A stretch of 64,000 nucleotides of DNA from Irpex lacteus (Eukaryota > Basidiomycota > Agaricomycetes > Polyporales > Irpicaceae). The stretch is taken from NCBI GenBank assembly GCA_001986395.2, contig MQVO02000002.1:2790001-2854000 (forward strand), read 5' to 3'. The first letter of the stretch is position 1. Each line of letters starts with the position of its first letter. Positions 46,572-58,370 of this stretch are shown piece by piece. The translations under genes and the position numbers were made by a program. The notes beneath the pieces were generated by a model. The model saw only the letters and a list, made by a program, of their open reading frames with translations, was not told the DNA's origin and did no database searches.

Positions 46572-47090
46572 TAGGCTGTTTATTATATACACTTTCTGAA
46601 ACATGATACCATGGTTCAAAATATCAATTCCTATACCAGTATATTTACGATTCCTGAGGTATGAAGAAGAATTGTTCCAGTGCGAGCTAGCGCTTTGGAC
46701 AACTGCGAGATGTAACGCAAGTGGCTCCTCAGCGTCTAATTCTGCCAATACAGTGGGTAACAAATTCATTAGTTTTTGCTTGTAGTTGGGCGCTTTTTTG
46801 ATGTCAAACAGTTTTTGATTTTTGCAGGAGCCATCACACGTTCAATCCACACAAAATTTATACCAGATTGTAGCTCTAGAGAAGACCTTTCCAACTGTCC
46901 AACTTTCATCCCAAAAGGTGAATATGCGAGGAAGTTATGAGCTGAATGACTTCAGATGACGACCTGAAATTTCAAACTCCGCTTCAAAGTGTTATAGGCA
47001 CTTTGTAAGCATTTCAAGCACGTGGTATTACATACTGTACATGTATCTGAAGTAAGCTCATAGTATAAGACATAGTATTGGACATGGTGT

Positions 47091-47158
47091 CATGCGTGGC
47101 ATGATGCATGGCATGATTCCCGGCATGATTCCTGGCATGATTCCTGACATGATTCCTT
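47091..47158. repeat. Short tandem repeat of GGCATGATTCCT
   Basis: Five imperfect copies of a 12-13 base unit, with variants GCATGATGCAT, GGCATGATTCCC and GACATGATTCCT. Confidence 0.85.
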
Positions 47159-47643
47159 GAAAGACAAGGATGACATATGAATTCAAAATTAGCCCACTGG
47201 CTATATACTTAATGCTCCAAACATGTCAGCAGGTATGTAGGTGGCCAAGAATTGATGAGATCAAAAGAACAGTTCTGGTTAAACTACAGTTTGATACAAG
47301 TTTACGGAGGGAAACTGAAAATATGACTGAACCAGTTTAGAACAAGTAATAGGCTTTTATTACAATGATCAGAGCCATATATCCTGGCCTGATAGAGTAT
47401 ACCAATAAGCTGGAAAAGAAATTGTGATGATATGTTTGGTAGCAAACAAGATATGATTTTTTCCCTCTTACTCCTAACCAAATATGCGTATAATTCCAGG
47501 TTGGTACCTATTTATGGCTTCATATATGTAACTCATGAGCATCATAGTATATCGGAGGGCATGACGTAATATATTCGGATTTTTCCGAATTTTATTGATC
47601 CACTTTCAGCCTTGAAAGACAGATGCAAAAAGGGGCACCCACA

Positions 47644-47661
47644 GGATTGGAACCGGTGACC
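47644..47661 (-). repeat. tRNA T-arm / B-box-like motif
   Basis: The reverse strand reads GGTCACCGGTTCCAATCC, the closest of the six copies to a genuine tRNA T-arm. No acceptor stem could be paired around it. Confidence 0.45.
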
Positions 47662-47784
47662 TTTGGATTTCCATACTTGAAACATAGTAAACATGCACAA
47701 ACAGAGCCCGGTCAGTGCTATTACGAGTTCTGTCGAGCAGGCGCCATCCGGACGGCGCCTCTTCTATGGAGCTCATAATGAGCT

Positions 47785-49214
47785 GTACATTAGCACATTC
47801 ATAACCTATGATATAAAAATATTTAAATACATGAAAATATATTTGAAAATGGATGTTGGGGGGCTTTCTAGCGTAAGAATGAGTGCTAGGAGGCTCATTA
47901 GAGTATGTAATGACGGGTAAGACTTACTTACTATACTTTGTATAGGTTGTATGCCGGTAAGTAGAGGAATTTGATAACATAACTGGTAAGTGCTTGATGG
48001 GTAAGTAGATGTGTTTACTGTGTAAATATGAGTATTTATGAGATGAATAGGGGTAATAAAGCGGTAAGTAAGTTTACTTACTTCAGTAACGACAGTAACA
48101 AACTTTATACTTACTGATAGTTGAAAAATTGAAAAATTGCATCAGTTCAGAGAACATCAAGAGTAGGTGTTACTAGATTGCCTAAAGGAGTAACTTAGCA
48201 TGTTGTTTACGTTTATGGGTGCTTATTTTGACAATTGGTTCATTTTTGATGCAAATCACATGACATCAGTATATTTTGATGTCAAATGGATATATATGTC
48301 ATCTGGACCGGATTTTCCCCAGGATTCTGAATTTGAGCTCAGAATTTTGATAGGCTGAGTATTACAAAAGATATAAAGGAAGTATTCACAAAAGTTGAAA
48401 GTTTGAATGCTTTCAGTAATATCTGGAGTGTTTTAAAAGCTGTTACAGTGGTAATAAATGTTACTTACTGCGATAAAAAAAGTAAGAAAAGTTTGCTTAC
48501 TCAAATTTCAAATTTCAAAAACTTTGGTAAAACACTATAATAACTATGTCAATGTGTTACTTAATTGGGTAACTAGAGTAACAAACTTTGACTTGCTGCA
48601 AATAAAACACACTTCCATCTTGATAGTTTTCCATTGCTTCAATGACTGTTAAAGCTAGTTAACATTATTAAATTGCCTAAAAAGGCATTTCTCTCATTTC
48701 TTATTTTTTTGAGTGCTGATTTTGATATTTTACTTCTTTTGAATAACATAGCATGACATCAATGTATTTTGATGTTAAAATTAATCCATGCATTGCTGGG
48801 ATTGTATTTTAACTAGAGTTCTGAATATGATCTCAAAATTTCAATATCTTCTGTCATTTAAAAGATATGGAGAAAATATTAGTGCTGTTGTACAGGTTAA
48901 ATAATCTTTGAACTTTGGTTTGTATCAGAAAGTAACATAAGTATGAGTTGGACTTTGTTCTATTCAAAATATTGCTTTGTTGAATCAAATACCTGCTACA
49001 GCAACAAAAATGATTTTGTATTGTTACTAATTTCTAATGTTAATGTATTACATTTTTATTTAGATTCCGTGTGTATTATTTCAAAAGAGTGTTACTAAAT
49101 GCTCATTTGATAAATAACAACTCATATGATCATCATAACTTATTATATATATTGGTATATCTCAATAGCCTCAGGAATGGTGATCTGTTGCTTGCCGGCC
49201 TTGCTAACCACAAG
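47785..49214 (+). mobile_element. Helitron-like repeat copy, homologous in inverted orientation to 55500-57985
   Basis: The block from TAGCACATTCATAACC to the terminal GCCGGCCTTGCTAACCACAAG matches the reverse complement of 55500-57985. The exception is a 1,300-bp CACTA-ended element present only in the latter copy. The right end (49171-49214) carries the CTCAGGAAT signature and terminal stem. No replicase is encoded. The left boundary is set only by where similarity to the other copy stops. Confidence 0.6.
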
Positions 49215-49351
49215 TCATGATTGTCTTCGCTGTCGACATCTTCACCCGAGTCTTCTGCAGCTGAGTCAGGCTCAGGTTCTTCGGCATCCTCGTCATCAGA
49301 AACTGAACGTGTTATGACAGTGAATTCTGATCATTGATAGTTGTAGGGATT
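49215..49351 (-). pseudogene. Isolated acidic exon fragment between two Helitron-like copies
   Basis: On the reverse strand, after a good acceptor (TTCAG at about 49303), the frame reads SDDEDAEEPEPDSAAEDSG, then EDVDSEDN, a typical acidic nuclear-protein segment. It is bounded exactly by a Helitron-like 3' end on the left and a 5' end on the right, so it is a scrap of host or element gene left between insertions. Its composition recalls the acidic exons of the 9708-12700 gene. Confidence 0.4.
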
Positions 49352-49750
49352 ACGATTCCTGAGTGTAACGAAGTAGAATCGTCTCAATCGGATGTGCTGC
49401 ATTTACGGCGCTTGTAAGTAACGGATTCCGTTGACAAACTGTGGGAATCTTGCTTGTTTACCTTTCTTATTGCAGTAACAAAGTCTTGTATGTGGGCGCT
49501 TTAGTGATGAGAGTATATATTCGAGCTTTCTGTATCATCTACTTTGAAAAACATATATCATGTATACATCAAAAGATAGCTAGACAGTAGAGCTTTCATT
49601 TCATGTAAGTATCATGAACTTTGGATGAAAACTGAATGAAGTATGAGCTGGATGGCATGAGATGACGACCCGAGTTTCAAACTCAGACAAACTCCGAAGT
49701 TAAGCGCTTGACATTGAGCACACGTGAGCTTGAAATATTTCAGTTCAGGA

Positions 49751-49768
49751 GGTTGTGTGTTCAAATCC
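49751..49768 (+). repeat. tRNA T-arm / B-box-like motif
   Basis: GGTTGTGTGTTCAAATCC is a good B box (GTTCAAATCC). Upstream sequence is shared with 44190-44250. No complete tRNA fold. Confidence 0.5.
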
Positions 49769-49929
49769 CCATTGTGTTATTTTCTAGGCTTGCTCGTGTT
49801 TGATTCAATAATGTGTAAAAAAAAGTGTGAAATAATGTTCAGAAAAACTGCCTAATATAGACATATATCTCATATATTTTGTATGGCACAGTATTACACA
49901 TTCATCTGTCAGTTCACAACATACATATA

Positions 49930-50203
49930 TTGTACTTCATTGCGCAGAGTGGATAAGAATGGGACATGTGACAAAATGTTTCGTAGCAGATGAGAGAATG
50001 CTGCGCGGGGATTTTGTGACACCGATATGATGTGGATGGAGTAAGTGCTCCGCAGAGGCAAAAGTATTGCCCAAAAATTGAAATATAATTGTTTCAGCTG
50101 TCACAAGCGGATGGTCATTGTGCAACATGTGACAGCTGAGCTATAGTGGCAAGGATAGAGTGGTTGTGATGTGTGACCATCCACTCTGCGCAATGAAGTA
50201 CAA
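49930..50203. mobile_element. 274-bp Tc1/mariner-type MITE
   Basis: The terminal inverted repeat TTGTACTTCATTGCGCAGAG (about 24 bp, ending TGGAT) is perfect at both ends and flanked by TA on both sides (49928-49929 and 50204-50205). TA target duplication and this size fit a Tc1/mariner-derived MITE. It lies inside the Helitron-like copy 49352-51210, so it inserted later or was carried along. Confidence 0.8.
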
Positions 50204-51210
50204 TAGTGAGCCATGTAATATTGCACTCACGAGAGATTCCACATAAACTATGCCCTCTTGATTATGTAAGTAAACATGACATACACTTTATAGCACATCA
50301 AGAATTATATTCTGATTTTTTGGTGTTTTTATGACTCAAAATGAGCTCACAACGGGCATATAGCAGAAAAATGCATTAAAATCTAGGATCTTAAAGCCAT
50401 TATCTAAGCATGCTGATGCAGTACTTGGGACAAGCGCCGTTTTATGGGCGCTTATCCCAAACTAATCATAATAGTGCTTACATGAGTGAGAAAGTTCATA
50501 TTTATAGGGTAAAATGAAAGTTTGAACGTTTTATTGCAGATTTATGACATTATAAAGCTTTGACATGAGATAATAACACAACATGTGTGGTGTCAATGTC
50601 ATCAAAACATAGCCCAGTTTGGTAAGAAGTATGGACTTTCATTTTATTAAAAGCAGAATCATGACCACACCACTAAAATACTGAGTTTTGACCTATAGGT
50701 AATAGACATATTATAGTTTGTTCATAATTGCCTAAAAGGGTAATTGTATAGATTCACCACCTTTTAAGTGTTTAAGCGCTTATTTTCAACTGTTTATTGT
50801 TTTAGAATGGTATTATATGTTAGAAACATATGCAAATGTCAAAAAACATATAATATGTTTTTTGACCGGATTTTGCTCAGGATTTCAAATTTGGCCTCAG
50901 AATTCTCATAGCTATCATGATACGTGATATATTCAACATTTACTTGATGCATATTTGCATTTTGAATTTTATCAGACTTTGTTTACATTTCAATTTGATA
51001 CAAGATCACTTCGTCTTATGACATTTATGTTTCAAACCAGTTGCACATGTATACTCAATGAAATCACTTTGACTCAATATTCGCCGATGTTATATTTGAC
51101 CACCATAGCGTATTCACAATAGAAACCATGATACATGTGCACAAACTGTTTTTATTACCAGAAAAAATCAGGAATCGTCATTTGCCACTTGATGGCCTCA
51201 CTCCCACAAG

Positions 51211-51480
51211 TTAAACTTGCCCGACCGCACATCCGAGTTCTCGAATTGCTTGTCTACCGGACCACGATAACGGGAGTGTCAGCGATCTTGACTATCGCAC
51301 GCAATCCTTTGTGATTGGCTCCACCGCCGAGATAGCGCATGGATAAATCTCGATCAATAAACCTGATATCGTTTGTTTATGGGCATGTGATAAAGGAGTG
51401 ATACTTAGACTGAGATAGTACGCACATGTTGACATAAAAATATTGTCAGTTCTTATTACGGTCTCTGTAAAACTGGGGCT
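51211..51480. other. Non-repeat stretch with no confident gene
   Basis: Moderate GC sequence after the Helitron-like 3' end. Short open frames on the reverse strand exist but have no splice support. Confidence 0.4.
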
Positions 51481-51639
51481 GAGCGCCATGAGCCAAGCAG
51501 TTCAGGGCTTGTCAGTCTCTCAGAACGTCAGGACGAGCTCCTCACACAAGCGACTTCGTGATCGTACTTGAAAATCGATCATATGTGTAATACTGACTCG
51601 ATTGCGTATCTATGGGCCTACATCAAGTATACGCTGCAG

Positions 51640-53859
51640 CTAAAATTGATAATGTAATACTCATCAGGGTGACTGATCAAAGCCCATTCACAAGCTTCCC
51701 TAGCAATGATGCCGTCCACAGCAATGAGGAGGCCTGGAAAATTTGACTGAGTCATCTACAAGCGCATACAGCATTTGGAGATCAATGCCATGGAAGTTCT
51801 TGTTAAGCCGTTCGATGCAGAGACAACAGTAGGGAGTCAGCATGAGCAGTTCTCGGACGTTGAGAGTGACAACGTGATAGTGGGGTAGCACGCTCTGGTG
51901 GAGTCGATGTAGCCATGGTAGACGATAGCAAGTTGCCTCTGCCCTGCAGTGATGCCAGACGTTGTGCTTGATATTGGCCAGCCCACCCAGGGTCCATCTG
52001 CGAGGAAACACAGTGGCTGAGCTTGCGCCGAGAAAGGACCAGACGAGCCTTGAGAAGCCAGTGCAAGCGTCCCAGTAGATAGAAATGTTGATGCCACAGC
52101 CACAGGAGGTTCTCTTGAGCCGACCGAGAAGGACTGCGTGGCCCGCGAGAGGTGTGTACTCGGTAAAAGACCACTGGCAACCGTACCGCTCAAGTCTCCA
52201 GAAGATGAAGGCGAATTACTGGGTGAAGGGATGGTGAGGGCTGGAGGGTTCTGATTAGACGAATGAGTGTTTCTTGAGAGGGCTGTAGGCGCGATAAATT
52301 CGGTGGAAGTGACGGCAACGAGAGTGGAGGTGGTGGTAAGGGTATGAGAGGTGAGGAGGAGGAGGTCTCGGATACACTACAGGCCTGTGGCAGTAGTTAA
52401 ACGATTAAAAATAGTGAAAGTTGAATGTATACTTACCTCAGAAGCTTGCAAGTTTGCCACGAAGTTCTCATGCGCGAAGTCCCGGTCAAACCGTTTCCCG
52501 TACCATATCCATCAAAATCGAACTGCTCTTGTGCATTATCGAAGGTCGGGACTCGGACCTAGTTGTCCGGGAAGTGAGCATGAGTGACGTTGAAATTGGC
52601 GCAGGGAATAGACTAGCGGCCAGCACACACATACGAGCAGCGCGTCTGGTAAGCAGCTGAGGTTGGCAGTGTGGAAGTGGGTAAATATTAAAACAATAAG
52701 ACAGGTAAATGTGAAGATACTGGTGATTATACTACAAAAAAGTGTGTGACATGCATTCAAGTTATAAAGAGTTTATGAGTTGGTTATTTCAGAGAGGGGG
52801 GGCGTACTATGTGAGGCGTGAGTATTAGAAAAAAGGGACTAAAGAAAAGAAAAGGAGACAATAGAGCGAGGAGGAGAGCTACGCCTTGCGAGACTCACAA
52901 CCACCGGCAGAGGAGCCAGCCGGCAAACATTTGGCAAGGCTCAAGTGAGGTCCGTTGGCAAAGGTCGCTCCCAACTTGGAGGACTGAAGTAATATCCTCC
53001 ACAAGTGAGAACCATAGTGAGTCTTCGCCGTGATTAAAAATGGTGCTGCCTATCCAAAACCCGCTCACGGTGGGATGGGCCGGGTTGAGAGGCAAAAGGT
53101 TCCAACCGCTCCTCCAACGGAGGAGCAACCTTGGGCTTCCTAGCAGTTCCAAGTTTCTGCTTCGCCGCTGCCCGCTCTTCTCCGTTCATCTCCCGTGAAC
53201 TAGACTCAGTGGTGTGAGTCTTCCAAATTCCCTTAGCCTGTGCTGCCTTCCGACGCCTCTTCTTCTCCTTCACAGGGTTCTTGAAATCGTTGTCATTGTC
53301 GTTATCATTGTCCCCATATGGGTACAGCTCCGCCTGAGAGGGAGCGAGATGCTCGGTCTCGTATGCTCGACGTTGCACAAGCAGCCGCTCGCTGTCCATA
53401 AGTATCAGCTGCTCCACCCATACGTTGTGAGTGGGGAGTCCAACGTTCATCAGGTCGTGCTTGAGCAACTCAGCGAAAATCTCGAATACGCTTGTCGCGA
53501 TCATCAGTCCCTGATGAAGGTTGGGGTTGGGTGGGCAGTGGGTTTGCCTGCTTCGAGGCAGGCTGTGTGGGAGCGGCAGCACACTGCTGGGCAGTGGTAG
53601 AAGCGGGCTCAGGGTGTGCGGACGTATTACGGAGTCGCGCCTGTTTTCGAGGTGGAGGTGCATTGCCTTTGTATGAGTGGTCTGACAAACGACTCTCACT
53701 CCTGGCCCGCTGACCTCTCAGCGGCAATCTCCGCCATCCGCCTCTCGAGTTTGACCGTCCACGGTCCATGTCCTTGGACTCCGAGTGCCCAGATGGTGAG
53801 CAGCGACTTTGTTGCGGCCTCGAGAGCTTCGCCCATCCTTTTCCTTTGTCGCCTGCCAT
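51640..53859 (-). pseudogene. Unrecognised reverse-strand coding remnant
   Basis: From about 53859 the reverse strand has overlapping open frames. MGEALEAATKSLLTIWALGV and KLERRMAEIAAERSAGQE looks like genuine helical protein in one frame. ATSVFEIFAELLKHDLMNVG and VWVEQLILMDSERLLV follows in another, and then a basic Lys-rich segment (KEKKRRRKAAQAKG) with an Asn-Asp repeat. The frame changes without clear introns, and the 52.9-51.7 kb part is broken into competing frames. It is probably a decayed gene or a capsid-like retroelement remnant; the family is not recognised. Confidence 0.35.
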
Positions 53860-53899
53860 TGGTCTTGTGTGGTTTGTGTGCGGTTTGTAGGCGGCAGAG

Positions 53900-55499
53900 T
53901 AAATACGTCTCAGGGAGGAGAGAGACTGTGCAGCGTTTGTTGGCTGTGATCGCCGTCTGTGGCGTCGGTACTGGTGTCTACCTAGTAGTCGGACACCTAA
54001 GCTATGTTTAAAACGATTTGGGGCACGCTCAGGCGCTTGAGCGTAAACGGACCCCTGATACTTCTGAGAGCGGACAGGTCATGTGCTGAGCATGCGAGGT
54101 GCACCTGGTGATTCTCCCTTGAGCAAATACACAGGCTTTGTATCCGTAATATATCTATGTGCTCCTTATAACATGTAGGTAAAGTTTTGGACAATTTTAT
54201 AAGGTGTGTTGCGCTATGGCTTGAAATTCGGAGTTTTGTGCTTCAACTGCCTTTTTAGGCAGTTATCACTCATGTACACTACAAATGCGCCGTTTATGTC
54301 GTCAGTGGCTTCTAGAGCGTTTACAATTGCTGAGGAACAAAGTAAATTGTTCCAGTGTGCGCCAGCACATTGTGCTCTTGTGAGATGCAACGCGATCTGT
54401 CCCCTAAGCGTGGGAACCTAAGTTTGTATAGACACTAGTAATGCTAGGACTACAAACATGTTAGTACCCGTTGTAGGCCCACTTTCAAAGTACTGTACAC
54501 ATGCATTTCACTGACTTCTGGCTACCGCATAAGAAGTGCTTGTGTAACCCCGGGCTAGGGTTACCACGTAGTCTCCTTCCGAATGCGGAAGTAGTTCTAT
54601 TCAACACGTGCCGCCTTCGTCTGTTTCCTCAGTACTCTACTGAGGACCCGACGAAGGTAACGTATATTTCTATTCACATGTATTATGAGTACTCTACTGA
54701 GGACCCGACGAAGTCAAATACAGTGCTTGTTCTTGTTCATTTGTTCCTGAGTGTTGTCGGCACGCCGGCCGACTTCCAGCTTGTAGTTCATATTAATGGC
54801 ATCAATAATTAAGCGCCCAAAGCGTAACAGCTTGAAAAGTGGCCACATTGAGAAAATACCACTTCCTAGTCCTAGTAAGAGTACAACTGATCCAATCAAC
54901 ATACATGATGCAGGTGTGGCCAGGTGATGGCATCAAGATTCGATATAGAGCACGGGCGCTTATTTGAGCGCCTATGTAATCGTTTGCACAGTTGTGATGG
55001 GGCATCAAATTGATGGTGGCCTCTGATTGGCTAATGACAACTTTGTTTAGATATGATCTATGAGCTTGTGGGATCATGGATCTATAGGAAATATGTCATA
55101 GTGATGGCTAGATCTTGCACAAAATGCTTATCAATGTTAGATCTAACTAGATCTAGCAAAGATCTTCAGATATCTCTGGAACTCCTATATGGATTCGTAC
55201 AAAATCTGAACACAGCAATCTAGAGTATAAGAGACATGCTTGGGTGAAATTTGGTATCAATCAAATCACATCTAAATATGGAAATACACAAAATACCTCA
55301 AAACATAGACAGAAGACTTACTGATCATCAGTGATATGCCATGTTGAGTGATAGAATACTGCATAGTAAATATTTAATTATGACCCTATAATATATTTTG
55401 ATTTTTGTGTGATTTTTCTGAGTCAAAATGAGCAATATTTGAGCGAAAAAGAATTTTCCCTCAGCAGGATTTGAACTTGAGGCCTTGAGGATGACATAA
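53900..55499. other. Intergenic repeat-derived DNA, no confident gene
   Basis: Contains a degenerate relative of the Helitron-like 5' region (54316-54420: AATTGTTCCAGTGYGMGC, GAGATGYAACGC) and an ACTGCCTTTTTAGGCAGT palindrome (54246-54263). A direct repeat of GAGTACTCTACTGAGGACCC plus GACGAAG lies at about 54631-54656 and 54689-54714. AT-rich sequence related to other Helitron-like copies follows. No gene. Confidence 0.5.
55467..55484 (-). repeat. tRNA T-arm / B-box-like motif
   Basis: The reverse strand reads GGCCTCAAGTTCAAATCC, matching the B-box core GTTCAAATCC. It lies 15 bases outside the Helitron-like terminus at 55500. Confidence 0.45.
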
Positions 55500-57985
55500 C
55501 TTGTGGTTAGCAAGGCCGGCAAGCGGCAGATCACGATTCCTGAGGCTACTGAGATGCACCAATATATATAATAAGTTACGGTGATCATATGAGTTGTTAT
55601 CTATGAGATAGACATTTAAAAACACTATTTTGAAACAAGACACACTTGATCTAAATACAATAGTATACATTAACATTAGAAATTGGTCGAGATCATATTC
55701 AGAAGGTACGTATTGATTTTGACATCAAAATACATTGATGTCATGTTATGCTATTCAAAAGAAGCAAAATATTTAAATAAGCACGCAAGAAGAATAAGAA
55801 ATGAGTGAATTGCCTTTTTAGGCAATATAATAATGTATATTAGCTATAACAATCATTCAAGCAATAGAAAACTATTAATATGAAAGTGTTTCCTATTTGT
55901 AGCAAGTCAAAGTTTGTTACTCTAGTTACACAGTTATTTTAGTGTTTTATTTGAAATTTGAGTAAGCAAAGTTTTCTTACTTATGTTATTGCAGTAAGTA
56001 AACTCTATTACCACTGTAATGTCTTTCAAAACACTCCAGATATTACTGAAAATATTTAAACTCCCAACTTTTATGCACACTTTCTTCATATCTTTTGAAA
56101 TACTCTGCCTATGAAAATTCTGAGCTCAAATTCAGAATCCTGGGGAAAATTCGGTCCAGATGACATGTATATCCATTTTACATCAAAATATATTGATGTC
56201 ATGTGATCTGCATCAAAAACAGGCCAATTGTCAAAATAAGCGCCCATGAACGCAAACAACATCACTACATCTAATCTACTATTTTTCATATCCAAAAAGG
56301 GTTAGATAAACAGTAAACAAACTTTAAGTTCCTAACTTATTTTGTGATGACGAAAATTATGAAAAAATTGAAACAGCAGATGTCAAATTTTTGTAGACCA
56401 AAAAGATTGACCCGTCATTGTATTTTGTACTCTTTAGAATGTGACCAGCTGTGTCACATTTTTATACACTCAAAATATAGAGCAAAATATAGAGAACTCA
56501 AGATTTCATTTTCATTTGACGATATACAAAATGATATTGCAGCTCTCGCTTTTGTTATCATTTCCTCTATCGTAAAAGTGTATACAGGAAATTACATTTT
56601 TCATATCATTTAATCAACTATTGTTCTTTACTTTTAATAAACTTTTAGAAGCAGTAAAATTGAACTCTGCAGCACTGGTAAAATAAAAAGGGCTGAATTA
56701 TATTTTACAGCATGAAAATTTGAAAACAAATCGAAGGAAGCCGGAATAAGATTTTATCAATGATTTTGTCAGCTTAAAAATCAATTCATGATTGATTACA
56801 TTTTTGTCTTCGTAAAAGTAAAGATACAATGTTGCCCAATACATTTAAACTTTTTCATGTTGTAAAAATATGCAACAAATTATAAATGGGCTTATTGTAA
56901 CTCACTAATGACTAATGACTAAAGGCTAAATTAGACTATTCATGATTTGTTGCATATTTTTACAACATGAAAAAGTTTAAATGTATTGGGCAACATTGTA
57001 TCTTTACTTTTACGAAGACAAAAATGTAATCAATCATGAATTGATTTTTAAGCTGACAAAATCATTGATAAAATCTTATTCCGGCTTCCTTCGATTTGTT
57101 TTCAAATTTTCATGCTGTAAAATATAATTCAGCCCTTTTTATTTTACCAGTGCTGCAGGGTTCAATTTTACTGCTTCTAAAAGTTTATTAAAAGTAAAGA
57201 ACAATAGTTGATTAAATGATATGAAAAATGTAATTTCCTGTATACACTTTTACGATAGAGGAAATGATAACAAAAGCGAGAGCTGCAATATCATTTTGTA
57301 TATCGTCAAATGAAAATGAAATCTTGAGTTCTCTATATTTTGCTCTATATTTTGAGTGTATAAAAATGTGACACAGCTGGTCACATTCTAAAGAGTACAA
57401 AATACAATGACGGGTCAATCTTTTTGGTCTACAAAAATTTGACATCTGCTGTTTCAATTTTTTCATAATTTTCGTCATCACAAAATAAGTTAGGAACTTA
57501 AAGTTTGTTTACTGTTTATCTAACCCTTTTTGGATATGAAAAATAGTAGATTAGACGTAGTGCATGTTGTGTTACTCCTTTAGGCAATTGAGTAACACCT
57601 ATCAAACCTACTCCTAATGTTCTATGAACTGACGCAATTTTTCAAGTATCAAACTATCAATAAGTATAAAGTTTGTCACTGTTGTTACTGAAGTAAGTAA
57701 ACCTACTTACCACATTGTTATCCCTATTCATCTCATATATACCCATATTTACACAGTAAACACATCTACTTACTCATCAAGAACCTACCAGTTACGTCAT
57801 CAAGTTTTTTTACTTACTGGCCCAGAGCCTATACAAAGTATAGTAAGTAAGTCTTACCCATCCCTTACATACTCTAATGAGTCTCCCGGCACTCATTCTT
57901 ATGCTAGAAAGCCCCCCAACATCCATCTTCAAATATATTTTCATGTATTTAAATATTTTTATATCATAGGTTATAAATGTGCTGA
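55500..57985 (-). mobile_element. Helitron-like repeat copy carrying a nested CACTA-ended element
   Basis: On the reverse strand the 3' signature CCTCAGGAATCGTGATC plus the terminal GCCGGCCTTGC, CCACAAG stem lies at 55545-55500. The rest matches 47785-49214 in inverted orientation through to GTTATAAATGTGCTGA near 57985. The CACTA-ended element 56263-57562 interrupts the match. No replicase ORF. Confidence 0.6.
56263..57562. mobile_element. 1,300-bp foldback element with CACTA ends and 618-bp arms
   Basis: The left arm 56263-56880 and right arm 56945-57562 are exact-length inverted copies; I noticed only two differing bases while reading. A 64-base loop separates them. The ends are CACTACATCTAATCTAC and CACTACGTCTAATCTAC. 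CAT flanks both sides (56260-56262 and 57563-57565), a 3-bp target duplication, and the homologous copy near 48.2 kb lacks the element, giving an empty site. CACTA ends plus a 3-bp duplication fit CACTA/EnSpm transposons. Both arms carry the same 90-codon open frame (56344-56613 and, reversed, 57212-57481); its protein (MMTKIMKKLKQQMSN start, FCRPKRLTRHC) is not recognised and may be a remnant. Confidence 0.88.
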
Positions 57986-58011
57986 CACATTGCTAATGAT
58001 GCCATTTTGAA

Positions 58012-58039
58012 AACTGGCGCTGACCGGTCAGCGCCAGTT
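58012..58039. repeat. Perfect 28-bp palindrome
   Basis: AACTGGCGCTGACC is followed directly by its reverse complement with no loop. The core is shared with 7957-7990. It lies just beyond the end of the Helitron-like copy, where a terminal hairpin may be expected. Confidence 0.8.
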
Positions 58040-58370
58040 AGACTCGCCAGCCAGTCCAGTCTCAAGCTGATGCGCGCCAACCGAGACAGGCAAAGGAGGC
58101 GCGAGCTTGCGAGCGGACTGGGCTACTCGGGCGCCGATTGCTGAGATGGTCAGTAGACGCTGGTAGCCTGTGAACTTCGTACTTAGAAAAATCAGCGCAT
58201 TGCGAGGATTGCCCACAGATCCGGCTGTATACGTCGCACAGTGTATTTTTTCATTGGGAATATTAATAAGAAGTGTTATATAATAATCATGTGAGATACA
58301 TTATGATAAACAATTGGCGTGGTTAAGACATCATGAAGCGGTGGGATCATAGTCGAGGATACCATCACAC

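Larger units (their letters stand above)
49352..51210 (+). mobile_element. Non-autonomous Helitron2-like element, forward orientation
   Basis: The 5' end ACGATTCCTGAG (49352) forms a short stem with GAATCGT 17 bases downstream. The 3' end is TCAGGAATCGT (51169) followed by the CACTTG, CAAG stem. It is preceded by T and followed by T, as expected for T^T insertion. The first 160 bases match the 5' end of the copy at 8752-8590. The interior contains a TA-flanked MITE (49930-50203) and no ORF. Confidence 0.6.

Noticed and set aside
56344..56613. 90-codon frame repeated in both arms of the foldback element as a gene
   Set aside because: It is duplicated only because the arms are inverted copies. 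It may be a transposase remnant, but no motif supports that, so it is noted inside the element only.
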